Of a stretch of DNA of 64,000 nt, positions 8,282-16,221 are shown piece by piece. The number at the start of each line of letters is the position of its first letter. Within the stretch, counting starts at the first letter, position 1. The position numbers and the translations under genes were made by a program. A model generated the notes under the pieces. It was not told the origin of the DNA and ran no database searches. It was given only the letters and a program-made list of their open reading frames with translations. The stretch is from Advenella sp. FME57. GTDB taxonomy: Bacteria; Pseudomonadota; Gammaproteobacteria; Burkholderiales; Burkholderiaceae_B. The stretch is taken from contig NZ_JABUXU010000011.1 in assembly GCF_014897675.1 (NCBI RefSeq), positions 62,001 through 126,000 of the forward strand, read 5' to 3'.

Positions 8282-9007
8282 TTGGCTTTAAAAACAGACA
8301 CGCGCTTACCATTACATATTCAAGTGCGAGACGAGTTATTGCGTCGTATTTCAGATCGTATTTGGACTGCAGGAGAAGCGTTACCTGGGGAAGAGCGGCT
8401 AGCAGCTGAGTTTTCTATCTCTGTTGGAACAATGCGTAAGGTAATCCAAGCCCTGGTGCAAGAGGGGGTGCTTGAACGCGTCCATGGCAAAGGAACGTTT
8501 GTTACCAGTACATTCGAGCGGACCTCAATGCTTCGGTTTGTACGTTTTCGTGGGCCAGGTAAAAACACGTTGCCCCAAGCCAATGTTTTGAAACTATCCA
8601 TAGAAAAGGCACCCGCTGAGATCGCAGCAAAATTGCAACTTACTCCTGGAGCAAAAACAATCTATATGCACAGATCGCGTTCCTATGATGACGAAATTGT
8701 TTTGGTAGAGCATATCTGGTTGTCTCATAAACGCTTTTCTAAACTCATTCCACATTTAGAGACTGAATCGCCTCCTTTGCTTTACCCAATCTACGACTCC
8801 GTATGTGGCGTTTTGGTTTCCCGGGCTATAGATGAGTTGGAAATGGACGTGATTTCCCAGGAAGATGCCCAAGTGTTCAAGGTCCCTGCGGAAACGCCGT
8901 GTATGAGAATAGAACGTACGATGCATGATCATCTTGGCGACGTCGTAGAGTGGAGAGCATCTTACGTTCCGGCCAATCGATTTCACTACACAGTGGAAAT
9001 TCGCTAA
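8282..9007 (+). CDS. GntR-family regulator with UTRA domain (HutC type)
   Basis: A 241-residue protein. The winged helix occupies about residues 8-75 (LPLHIQVRDELLRRI, LPGEERLAAEFSISVGTMRK, VHGKGTFV). The UTRA ligand-binding domain follows to the end, with IDELEMDVISQEDA and ERTMHDHLGDVVEW. Translation starts at TTG 8282, supported by GGAGTGAG just upstream. It is divergent from the Bug-hydrolase-amidohydrolase operon and most likely represses it until the imported or hydrolysed compound binds the UTRA domain. Confidence 0.9.
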   Translation: MALKTDTRLPLHIQVRDELLRRISDRIWTAGEALPGEERLAAEFSISVGTMRKVIQALVQEGVLERVHGKGTFVTSTFERTSMLRFVRFRGPGKNTLPQANVLKLSIEKAPAEIAAKLQLTPGAKTIYMHRSRSYDDEIVLVEHIWLSHKRFSKLIPHLETESPPLLYPIYDSVCGVLVSRAIDELEMDVISQEDAQVFKVPAETPCMRIERTMHDHLGDVVEWRASYVPANRFHYTVEIR

Positions 9008-9095
9008 GGTTCGTATGACTGTCCTTAAAACTTGGACCAGGATAATCAACGGCTGGAATGGCATAAGCATCGAATTTTGAAAACGAGGTAATATT

Positions 9096-9839
9096 TTGCA
9101 CAATAGTTTTTTAACGCATGACATTAAGAACTCCTTTGCTCATACTGGAAGATTACGTGCTTCTATAAACGTAGGGAACCCGATATTGGCTAAACGGGGC
9201 GGCGATAATGTTGGCGGCGTCTCAGTGGATTTGGCACAAGCATTTGGTGATGCATTGGGCGTAGAAGTGGAGTTCAAGGTGTTTGAGTCAGCCAGGGAGT
9301 CGGTCCAAGCAGTCTCGAATAACAACGCGGACATCGGTTTTTTTGCGATAGATCCGCTGCGAGCCAACGAGATAGCCTTTACGCCACCCTATGTGCTAAT
9401 TGAAGGCTCCTATTTGGTCGCAGAAAATTCTGCGCTTACCAGTAATCATGAAGTGGACGCTCCAGGGATGCGATTAGTAGTAGGGGCAGGCAGCGCATAT
9501 GACTTGTTTCTCTCGCGCGAAATAAAGCATGCCGAAATCATCAGATCGGCAACTTCGCCCACGGTCGTTGATACCTATGTAGACATTTCTGCAGATGTTG
9601 CGGCGGGCGTGAAACAACAATTGGAGGCCGACTCCCAGAGGTTGGGAGGATTAAGATTGCTGCCAGGAAATTTTATGGTGATACGTCAAGCGATGGGATG
9701 TTCCAAATCGCTCCCTGAAGCCGCACTTCGCTTTCTACGAGACTTTATTGAAGCAAAGAAGAGAAGTGGTTACGTTGGCGAGTCCTTAATTACAAATAGA
9801 ATCGATGGGGCGACGGTGGCTCCACCAGATGGACAGTAG
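9096..9839 (+). CDS. Family 3 solute-binding-like protein without signal peptide
   Basis: A 247-residue protein with the fold signature of amino-acid-type periplasmic binding proteins: LRASINVGNPI at the start, GGVSVDLAQAFGDALGVEVEF, ADIGFFAIDPLRANEIAFTPPYV, and LRDFIEAKKRSGYV near the end. It starts at TTG 9096 after GAGG and has no Sec or Tat signal, so as annotated it would stay in the cytoplasm. It may act as a ligand-binding accessory or enzyme-like protein. It is 88 bp downstream of and codirectional with the GntR gene. Confidence 0.8.
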   Translation: MHNSFLTHDIKNSFAHTGRLRASINVGNPILAKRGGDNVGGVSVDLAQAFGDALGVEVEFKVFESARESVQAVSNNNADIGFFAIDPLRANEIAFTPPYVLIEGSYLVAENSALTSNHEVDAPGMRLVVGAGSAYDLFLSREIKHAEIIRSATSPTVVDTYVDISADVAAGVKQQLEADSQRLGGLRLLPGNFMVIRQAMGCSKSLPEAALRFLRDFIEAKKRSGYVGESLITNRIDGATVAPPDGQ

Positions 9840-9859
9840 GTTTCGTCATGAATAGTGGT

Positions 9860-10630
9860 TTAACTGTTAGCATTAGCAGGAACATTACCAACTAGCAGAG
9901 ACAAAGGCCAGGAAACTCGCCTTCTTTGCTCCTGGCTTTCCCATCTTTCGCGCAACTCTCTTTCAAAAGCGGTTACTGGATTTGAGGTCAAGCTCTTTTG
10001 TGCGAGTTTCACTGCGGACCAAGTTGACACATAACCAATTAGATCGTCAACGGTCCAGTACACAGTAATGGCCAGTTCTGGCAGCATTCTTTTAGGGAAA
10101 GGGAAGGGAAGATTGCGATATCCTTCCTCTACATGTCTTCTTTCAGCAGGCCAATATGGGCCGATAACTTCATAATAGAAATTTTGAACAATCTCGTCGA
10201 CGTCGCCGTCAACATGTAGCACACCATAAGAAATAAGAGCAATGCCGGCATCTGGTACGGCAATACGCTGGACTTCTTGGTAGAACTTGTCTAAGTCAAG
10301 CCAATGAGCAGCCTGCGCAACGGTAATGAGATCAACCGAGCTATCGGGTAAACCGCTTTCTTCTGCAGGCGCAGCACGGTAAGTAACCCCTTTCTTAGCC
10401 TGCGCTTTTTGGATTTGTGCAGTGCTAGCATCAGTAGCAATAACCTGCGTAAATTTTTCAGCCAGTAGTACAGAGAGTTGTCCTGTTCCACATCCACAAT
10501 CGAGTGCAAGCCGTGTTCCTGGGCATATTTTTGCTAGTTCACTGACCAGCTCAGGTGGGTAGGTCGGTCTGTGTGCAGCGTAATTGTCAGAACCGGTAGA
10601 GAAATGATCTTTGAACGGGGTTTTGGTCAT
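9860..10630 (-). CDS. Class I SAM-dependent methyltransferase
   Basis: A 256-residue protein with the SAM-binding motif I LALDCGCGTGQLSVLL (residues 41-56), motif II around VIATDAS, and the methyltransferase-11 pattern GLPDSSVDLITVAQAAHWLD. This subgroup often acts on small molecules or trans-aconitate-like acids; substrate unknown. Divergent from the MarR gene with a shared 64-bp intergenic region holding a perfect palindrome, so the two are probably co-regulated. It converges with the solute-binding-like gene, 20 bp apart. Confidence 0.9.
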   Translation of the reverse strand: MTKTPFKDHFSTGSDNYAAHRPTYPPELVSELAKICPGTRLALDCGCGTGQLSVLLAEKFTQVIATDASTAQIQKAQAKKGVTYRAAPAEESGLPDSSVDLITVAQAAHWLDLDKFYQEVQRIAVPDAGIALISYGVLHVDGDVDEIVQNFYYEVIGPYWPAERRHVEEGYRNLPFPFPKRMLPELAITVYWTVDDLIGYVSTWSAVKLAQKSLTSNPVTAFERELRERWESQEQRRRVSWPLSLLVGNVPANANS

Positions 10631-10657
10631 AGTAAAAGTTGAGTTGAGAACATCTAT

Positions 10658-10687
10658 TGGACAAATACATTAGCGCTAATGTACAAT
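10658..10687 (+). promoter_or_regulatory. MarR promoter with embedded 18-bp perfect palindrome
   Basis: TGGACA at 10658-10663 and TACAAT at 10682-10687 form a -35/-10 pair with an 18-bp spacer for the MarR gene. TACATTAGCGCTAATGTA, a perfect palindrome, covers 10666-10683, i.e. the spacer and the edge of the -10. The predicted transcription start falls on or next to the ATG at 10695, so the mRNA may be leaderless. Placement is that of an autorepressor operator. Confidence 0.65.
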
Positions 10688-10694
10688 ATTTTTT

Positions 10695-11162
10695 ATGAAT
10701 TTAAAAGTAAAACCTGGCTTGGGAGAGCTGCTCCGATACCTTGTGGAGCTCGTCGATGAGGGAGCGGAAGATCATTACCGCGCAATGAATGTAGCCTATC
10801 GAGCTAGATATACTCCGGTAATGAGAGCCTTAAGCGTAGGGGCTGAGACTATCTCCGACATCACCGCTAGCACTTATTTAACGCAAGGGGCTATTAGTCA
10901 ATCAGTTGGATTGATGGAGAAGGACGGTCTAATAACGAGACATGCATTGGAGGATGGGCGTAAGAGCGCTGTGGATTTGACGCCAAAAGGTAGGGCATTA
11001 CTAAAGAAGTTGGAACAGCACTGGAAAGTGACTTTCAATACTATTGAGAATTTGGAACAGGAAATCGAGTATCCGCTTTTGTCCGTTTTGGAAAGCGCCG
11101 CTCGGGCGCTTGAGAATAACGGCTTTTCAGCCAGACTGAGCGAGGAAAAGAAAAAGCGATAA
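10695..11162 (+). CDS. MarR-family transcriptional regulator
   Basis: A 155-residue winged-helix protein with AETISDITASTYLTQGAISQSVGLMEKDGLI as recognition region and HALEDGRKSAVDLTPKGRALL as the wing; the N- and C-terminal helices would form the dimer. There is no clear ribosome-binding site, and a -10 box lies seven bases before the ATG, consistent with a leaderless transcript. It is divergent from the methyltransferase and probably represses both genes through the palindrome at 10666-10683. Confidence 0.9.
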   Translation: MNLKVKPGLGELLRYLVELVDEGAEDHYRAMNVAYRARYTPVMRALSVGAETISDITASTYLTQGAISQSVGLMEKDGLITRHALEDGRKSAVDLTPKGRALLKKLEQHWKVTFNTIENLEQEIEYPLLSVLESAARALENNGFSARLSEEKKKR

Positions 11163-11774
11163 AGTTAGTATGCTAGTAGCGTGGTGGCTCGAGTACGTGG
11201 GATAGGCCCTTGGCGGATGGCACTTTGTCCAATCTCGATTGATGAGGACCAAAATTTGTAAGCTGTCATTTATGGAAAAATAGAATATCAATATAAGAAA
11301 TCTATTGTCTTATAACCAATTTATTTTTAATAAAATTTAATACTTATTTTCTGAAACTTCGACAGCGCGCTCCGAAAAATCTCACGCTATTAGAATCATG
11401 CCCAGGGCAAGGCGGTGGTCTGTTTCTATCCTGCTCAAAGCGGGTGACTGAATATCAGCGACATACTTGCGCTTGATATCCCTAATACTTTTAAGTCTCT
11501 TTCAACGACAACCTGGAAGGGCTCGATTTTCCCTGGATCTAGGGTGCTGTTTTGATTCCTACATACATTTGAGTTATAACCAAAGATTTGACAAAATAGA
11601 TTATGGGTATCATCATAAATCACCTTGGTATTCTCCTGATGCCTAGACGTTGAGCACCACCCATCGGCTGGCACGACGGTACACACCGCAACGAGATTGA
11701 ATACCTGGCAGACAACATTACCAAGGCCTCCAGACATTTAAGAAATCCATCAACCCAATTGGAAAATCGAAAAC
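11163..11774. other. Gene-poor region with one doubtful minus-strand frame
   Basis: 612 bp without a confident gene; 11270-11350 is strongly AT-rich. A minus-strand frame at 11435-11737 (100 codons) contains NSTLDPGKIEPFQVVV, faintly like the end of an FxLYD-type extracytoplasmic domain, but has no signal peptide or ribosome-binding site. It may be a gene remnant. The end of the region must contain the promoter of the ene-reductase. Confidence 0.35.
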
Positions 11775-12866
11775 ATGACTCAGAAATCGTTGTTCGAGCC
11801 CTATGCGCTGGGCTCGCTGACACTCTCAAACCGCATCGTGCTGGCACCGCTGACACGTAACCGCGCGCGGGCGGGATTCGTGCCCAGCGAACTGGCCCCC
11901 ACCTATTATAGCCAGCGTGCTTCGGCCGGCTTGCTGATCGCCGAAGCCACCCAAATCTCGCAGCAGGGCCAGGGATATCAGGACACCCCTGGTATTTACA
12001 CACAGGCGCAGATTGACGGCTGGCGGCAGGTCACTGATGCGGTTCATGCCAAGGGCGGGCGCATCTTCCTGCAGCTGTGGCACGTTGGACGGATATCGCA
12101 CGTGGCACTTCAGGAGAGCGGCGCTGCGCCGGTCGCGCCTTCTGCCATTCGCGCAGAGACAAAGACCTTCGTGAACAACGAATTCTTGCCTGTCTCTGAA
12201 CCGCGTGCGCTGAGTCTGGACGAACTGCCGGGTATTGTTGAGGACTTCCGCAAGGCTGCGGGCAACGCGATTGCCGCCGGCTTTGACGGCGTAGAGATTC
12301 ATGCCGCCAATGGCTATCTGCTGGATCAGTTCCTCAAGGACGGTTCCAATGTGCGTGACGACGCCTACGGCGGCGCCGTCGACAATCGCGCGCGTTTGGC
12401 CCTGGAGGTTGCGGCGGCCGTGGTCAAGGAAGTCGGCGCCGAGCGCACCGGCATTCGCATCTCCCCGATCTCGCCAGCCAATGGCATTTCCAGCAGCGAT
12501 CCGCAGGCGCAGTTCGACTACCTCGTGGCACAGCTCGACGCGCTGGGATTGGTGTATTTGCACGTCGTCGAAGGGGCGACGGGAGGCGCGCGCGACGTGG
12601 CGCCGTTCGACTTCGACGCTTTGCGCCGACAGTTCAGGCACACCTACATCGCTAACAACGGCTACGATCTGGAACTGGCGAACGCCCGGCTCGAAGAGGG
12701 CAAAGCCGATCTGTTTGCCTTCGGCCGTCCATTCATCGCCAACCCTGATCTGGTCGAACGCCTGAAAACGGGCGCTCCACTGGCGGACCTGAATCAGGCC
12801 ACGCTATATGGTGGCGGTGCCAAGGGTTACATCGACTATCCTGCGCTCGCCACGGCTGACGCGTAA
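11775..12866 (+). CDS. Old Yellow Enzyme-type alkene reductase (NemA/XenB-like)
   Basis: A 363-residue FMN-dependent TIM-barrel ene-reductase. The N-terminus LFEPYALGSLTLSNRIVLAPLTRNRA, the LQLWHVGRISH stretch, and His176 and Asn179 in VEIHAANGYLLDQF, which bind the substrate carbonyl or nitro group, are those of the N-ethylmaleimide reductase/xenobiotic reductase group. The C-terminal GRPFIANPDLVERL binds the FMN phosphate. It reduces activated C=C bonds and electrophiles with NADPH. Followed by an intrinsic terminator and then a TetR gene, a pairing typical of electrophile-responsive nemR/nemA loci, though here the TetR gene lies downstream. Confidence 0.93.
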   Translation: MTQKSLFEPYALGSLTLSNRIVLAPLTRNRARAGFVPSELAPTYYSQRASAGLLIAEATQISQQGQGYQDTPGIYTQAQIDGWRQVTDAVHAKGGRIFLQLWHVGRISHVALQESGAAPVAPSAIRAETKTFVNNEFLPVSEPRALSLDELPGIVEDFRKAAGNAIAAGFDGVEIHAANGYLLDQFLKDGSNVRDDAYGGAVDNRARLALEVAAAVVKEVGAERTGIRISPISPANGISSSDPQAQFDYLVAQLDALGLVYLHVVEGATGGARDVAPFDFDALRRQFRHTYIANNGYDLELANARLEEGKADLFAFGRPFIANPDLVERLKTGAPLADLNQATLYGGGAKGYIDYPALATADA

Positions 12867-12892
12867 CTTCCCCCTGTTGCCTGCTCACCGCA

Positions 12893-12925
12893 GCCGGCTT
12901 AAGCGATTGCTTGAGCCGGCGTTTT
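12893..12925 (+). terminator. Intrinsic terminator of the ene-reductase gene
   Basis: A 12-bp stem with one G-T mismatch (GCCGGCTTAAGC paired with GCTTGAGCCGGC, GATT loop) is followed by GTTTT, 27 bp after the stop codon. Confidence 0.8.
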
Positions 12926-13154
12926 CGCATTGTCCCTTGGGTATCAGAGCGCCCCTTGTGAATGTATCGTTCGCGACGAAGCAGCGATCGAAGCAGCCTT
13001 CGCTACTCTGGAAGAGCCTGCGGAGATCGCGGACGTTCCACGTTGCGCCGCCGTCACACCGGTGCGCGTGCGCGCCGTTGAGCTTTGAAGCCGGGGGCGA
13101 GAATGACCTGGCCAACGCCGGGCAAGGCTGGCTTCCAATTGACTGGCAGCACAC
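12926..13154. other. Intergenic region with a doubtful 52-codon frame
   Basis: Part of the 400-bp gap between the ene-reductase and the TetR gene. The only coherent plus-strand reading is TTG 12930 to TGA 13088, which includes CECIVRDEAAIEAAF and EEPAEIADVPRCAAVTPVRV. It has no ribosome-binding site and no family I recognise, so it is either a small cysteine-containing protein or a fragment. Confidence 0.3.
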
Positions 13155-13183
13155 TTGACATGAAACCAACCAACTAGTAGAAT
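13155..13183 (+). promoter_or_regulatory. Promoter of the TetR gene with operator-like site
   Basis: TTGACA at 13155-13160 and TAGAAT at 13178-13183 with a 17-bp spacer make a near-consensus sigma-70 promoter. The spacer end carries CCAACTAGTAG (13170-13180), a half-degenerate copy of the CAACTAGTTG palindrome found downstream of the TetR gene, so autorepression is likely. Confidence 0.65.
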
Positions 13184-13264
13184 GGCTTTAACGTCATCGC
13201 TGAGAAACGATTTTAGTGTCTTGCAGTCAGTATATGTCTGGACGCCAACTTAATAGAATTCATT

Positions 13265-13852
13265 ATGAGTGTAGAACTTTCCCCCAGGGCAACTGAAATT
13301 GCCGAGCACACGAAGCAGTTGATCGCCGCAGGCGGCTACAACGGGTTTAGCTATGCCGATATCTCCGAGCGGGTGCATATCGGTAAAGCCAGCATCCATC
13401 ATCATTTCCCGAGCAAGGCAGATCTGGTGCATGCCGTTGTCGTGCGGCACCGCGAACAGTCGCGGGAAGGGCTGGCTGCACTTGATCAGCACATCAGTGA
13501 TGCGCCGGGGCGCCTGAAGGCCTACACAGATTACTGGGCCGGTTGTATTCGTGACGGTCAATTGCCTATTTGCATCTGCGCCATGCTGGGCGCAGAATTG
13601 CCCATGCTCCCACAAGAGGTTGCCAGCGAGGTTCAGCGGTATTTTGAAGACCTGACCGCCTGGCTGCAAGCCGTGCTGGAGACAGGCGTGGCACAGGGAA
13701 AGTTTCATTTGCGTGATAGCGCTTTTGTTGAGGCGCAAACCTTTATGTCTGTCGTACACGGCGCGATGTTAACGGCACGGGCCTTGAATAGTCCCGAGGC
13801 ATTCGAGGCAATTTCACGAACGGCGATCAGGCAGCTGACCGCATCGAACTGA
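13265..13852 (+). CDS. TetR-family transcriptional regulator
   Basis: A 195-residue protein. The N-terminal HTH is GFSYADISERVHIGKASIHHHFPSKADL at about 27-54. The ligand domain contains Cys94 and the pair Cys103/Cys105 in LPICICAMLGAELPMLP, a pattern also seen in acrylate-responsive AcuR-like and electrophile-sensing TetR proteins, so thiol chemistry may drive induction. Operator-like CAACTAGT sites flank the gene on both sides, suggesting it controls itself and the gene at 14078. The ene-reductase upstream has its own terminator, so regulation of it would be in trans. Confidence 0.9.
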   Translation: MSVELSPRATEIAEHTKQLIAAGGYNGFSYADISERVHIGKASIHHHFPSKADLVHAVVVRHREQSREGLAALDQHISDAPGRLKAYTDYWAGCIRDGQLPICICAMLGAELPMLPQEVASEVQRYFEDLTAWLQAVLETGVAQGKFHLRDSAFVEAQTFMSVVHGAMLTARALNSPEAFEAISRTAIRQLTASN

Positions 13853-13905
13853 TCTGTCTGTATTGTGAAGAGATGAGTGCATAATTTTTTATCTATGTAA
13901 CCTAT

Positions 13906-13955
13906 CAACTAGTTGGTTGTTATTTATCAATTGTTTATTAGTCAATTGTTATTAG
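13906..13955 (+). promoter_or_regulatory. TetR operator palindrome and AT-rich tandem repeat
   Basis: CAACTAGTTG at 13906-13915 is a perfect 10-bp palindrome matching the site before the TetR gene. Directly after it TCAATTGTTTATTAG (13927-13941) and TCAATTGTTATTAG (13942-13955) form a near-perfect tandem repeat. The group lies upstream of the membrane protein gene at 14078 and probably forms its regulated promoter region. Confidence 0.55.
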
Positions 13956-14077
13956 TTGATTGATCCAAAAGTAAATCGGCGCGCAGCCTGACAGGCTCAT
14001 CTGTTTATTTATCGGGCTGGCATCGTTGGTATTAAGCCGACCAGGCCCAAGCAATATTTTCAAGGAGTGTTCATTTC

Positions 14078-14581
14078 ATGCCTCATCCTATTTCCGCCTT
14101 AGGCGCAGGCCATACAATTATCAGCCTCATTCCGCTCATAGCCGGCGTCTACAGCTTTGCCCGCTACCGCAAAATTGACAACACAGTGCCTGCTGGCAAG
14201 ATTTATCTCATCGGCCTGGTGCTGGCAGTGTTGACGTCGTTTGGGCTATCGAGCACCGGTGGCTTTAACGTCGGTCATGCGCTGGGCATCCTGGCGCTTT
14301 TGGCCACAGGCGGCGCGCTATACGTGCCGCGGGTGTCTTTTCTGGGACGCTTGCGGCCCTATCTATCCCAGTTTGGTCTCACATTCAGTTTCTTTCTGCT
14401 GATGGTGCCAGGAATCAATGAAACCCTGACACGTCTGCCTGTCGCGCATCCCCTGGCAGCGGGACCTGATTCCCCGGCGGTGCGCGGCACATTGGCTGCC
14501 TGGACCATGCTCTTTGTCGTGGGATTCGCGTTGCAGAGCTGGTGGACGCGCACGCAGCACAGGGGCACCGGTCCCGCTTAG
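14078..14581 (+). CDS. Small integral membrane protein
   Basis: A 167-residue protein with about five hydrophobic segments (near 10-27, 45-60, 68-84, 100-115, 142-158) and no recognised catalytic motif. AAGGAG precedes the start. It is the first gene of a codirectional group with a periplasmic DUF5666-like protein, a cytochrome b and a molybdopterin oxidoreductase, and may be part of that redox module or simply the TetR-controlled gene. Function unknown. Confidence 0.8.
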   Translation: MPHPISALGAGHTIISLIPLIAGVYSFARYRKIDNTVPAGKIYLIGLVLAVLTSFGLSSTGGFNVGHALGILALLATGGALYVPRVSFLGRLRPYLSQFGLTFSFFLLMVPGINETLTRLPVAHPLAAGPDSPAVRGTLAAWTMLFVVGFALQSWWTRTQHRGTGPA

Positions 14582-14700
14582 TCAGACACCGTTTTCGCTA
14601 TTTATTATTGAGAGCTTTTAAGGCGCAGCTTTCGGTACTTTTCTTAGCTCATGCGCCCTTTATTTACAGTGCGATATTTCTATCGCCAAGGAGATTTACC

Positions 14701-15336
14701 ATGTCTGTTTTACGACTTCGCCATTTTTTCGCAACCGGCCTGACAACGGCAGTACTTGCGACCGGCGGTTTGACCGCCGCCTCTGCCGCCAGTGCGGCTG
14801 AACAGGGGGTTCGCGTGCGAGGCACCGTCGTCGCGCTGGCGGGTGATCAGTTGCAAGTGAAATCGCGTGATGGCCAGGCTATCGATGTCAAGCTCAAGGA
14901 CGGCTGGATGGCCTCCGCAGTAAAAAAAGCCAGTTTCAGCGATATCAAGTCCGGTGATTTTGTCGGGATCGCATCGCTTCCCAAGTCTGCAGGCGGTGAT
15001 GGCGCCCTGGAAGTCTTGATTTTCCCGCCTGCGCTCAAAGGTAGGGGAGAGGGCAGTTACAGTTGGGACTTGAAACCTAACAGCACGATGACCAACGCCA
15101 CGGTAGGCGATTCGGTCAAATCAGTGGATGGTAGTGTTGTCACGCTTAACTATCATGGCAAAGAAAAGAAAATTTCTGTTCCTGATGGTACCCCGGTTGT
15201 TACGCTTGCGCCAGCAACGCACGATGATGTCAAACCCGGCACCGTCGTTTTCATCCCTGCCCAGAAGGGTGCAGACGGTACCCTGTCAACCGGCCAACTG
15301 ATCGTGGGTAAAGATGGCGTCGTCCCTCCTATGTAA
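14701..15336 (+). CDS. Periplasmic DUF5666-like protein
   Basis: 211 residues from MSVLRLRHFF; an AAGGAG site directly before 14701 fixes this start rather than a longer frame reaching into the preceding gene. A Sec signal ends near SAASAAEQ. The rest consists of two repeats of an OB-like strand-rich unit: RVRGTVVALAGDQLQVKSRDG with VKSVDGSVVTLNYHGKEK, each followed by a turn such as DIKSGDFVGI or DVKPGTVVFI. Such proteins often accompany membrane cytochrome b and molybdopterin oxidoreductase genes, as here. Exact role unknown. Confidence 0.82.
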   Translation: MSVLRLRHFFATGLTTAVLATGGLTAASAASAAEQGVRVRGTVVALAGDQLQVKSRDGQAIDVKLKDGWMASAVKKASFSDIKSGDFVGIASLPKSAGGDGALEVLIFPPALKGRGEGSYSWDLKPNSTMTNATVGDSVKSVDGSVVTLNYHGKEKKISVPDGTPVVTLAPATHDDVKPGTVVFIPAQKGADGTLSTGQLIVGKDGVVPPM

Positions 15337-15354
15337 TGGGGGACGAGTGTTCAT

Positions 15355-16221
15355 ATGGATAAGCCTAAATTGAAATGCCTGCCAGCATCACATGCACCAG
15401 CAGGTTCCCGCCAGTCTGTGCGGCGGCATTCGGGGGTCGTCCGTATGACCCATTGGGTAAATGTGCTGTGCTTTTCTGTCCTGCTAATGAGCGGGCTACA
15501 AATTTTCAATGCACACCCCAGGCTGTATTGGGGGGAATATGGTGCTGATTCGGACCAGGCATTTATTGCCATTGGATCCGAACAGCATGGCGACAGGCTG
15601 AAAGGATTTTTTCAGATTGGCCCGCTGAGCATCGAGACGACCGGTATTCTTGGCGTCTCCCGTGAAGGCGATGCGGTCACAGAAAAAGCATTTCCTTCTT
15701 GGCTCACGATTCCCTCCTACCACGACCTGGGGGCGGGCAGAAATTGGCACTTCCTCTTCGCGTGGTTGCTGCTCATCAATGGCTTTGTGTACCTGGCACA
15801 CGGATTATGGCGAGGACATATTCGCCGGGATCTGTTGCCGAACCGGGACCAACTGGGATGGCGGCACGTATGGCGAGAAGTGGTAGACCATGCTCGCCTT
15901 CGTTTCGCCAAAGGCGAGCACGCGCGGCGCTACAACAGTCTGCAGAAGATGACCTATCTGCTGGTGGCATTGGTATTGCTGCCGCTGATGGTTCTGACAG
16001 GACTGACGATGTCGCCCGGTTTAAACGCGGTTTTTCCATTCCTGCCTGATCTGTTTGGCGGGCGCCCCTCTGCGCGCACACTGCATTTTCTGACTGCGTC
16101 CTCGCTTGTCCTGTTTGTCGTGGTTCACGTACTGATGGTTGTTCTATCGGGTTTCTGGAATAACCTTCGCTCGATGATGAGCGGGCGTTATGTTATTGAT
16201 CATTCAGGAGATACAAAATGA
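15355..16221 (+). CDS. Membrane cytochrome b (b561/hydrogenase b-type)
   Basis: 288 residues with four main transmembrane segments and His residues placed for two b hemes: VVRMTHWVNVLCFSVLLMSG, RNWHFLFAWLLLINGF, and near the C-terminus ARTLHFLTASSLVLFVVVHVLMVV. It would pass electrons between the quinone pool and the molybdopterin enzyme encoded next, whose ATG overlaps this stop codon (ATGA). It starts 18 bp after the DUF5666-like gene. Confidence 0.88.
   Translation: MDKPKLKCLPASHAPAGSRQSVRRHSGVVRMTHWVNVLCFSVLLMSGLQIFNAHPRLYWGEYGADSDQAFIAIGSEQHGDRLKGFFQIGPLSIETTGILGVSREGDAVTEKAFPSWLTIPSYHDLGAGRNWHFLFAWLLLINGFVYLAHGLWRGHIRRDLLPNRDQLGWRHVWREVVDHARLRFAKGEHARRYNSLQKMTYLLVALVLLPLMVLTGLTMSPGLNAVFPFLPDLFGGRPSARTLHFLTASSLVLFVVVHVLMVVLSGFWNNLRSMMSGRYVIDHSGDTK

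Noticed and set aside
11826-12641. A 271-codon minus-strand frame opposite the ene-reductase
   Set aside because: Antisense to a clear OYE gene; its sequence has no family features.
12885-13169. A minus-strand frame of 94 codons after the ene-reductase
   Set aside because: Overlaps the terminator, lacks a ribosome-binding site and shows low-complexity Arg/Ser/Cys composition.
13927-13955. Start of a CRISPR-like or satellite array
   Set aside because: Only two tandem AT-rich copies exist, without spacers.
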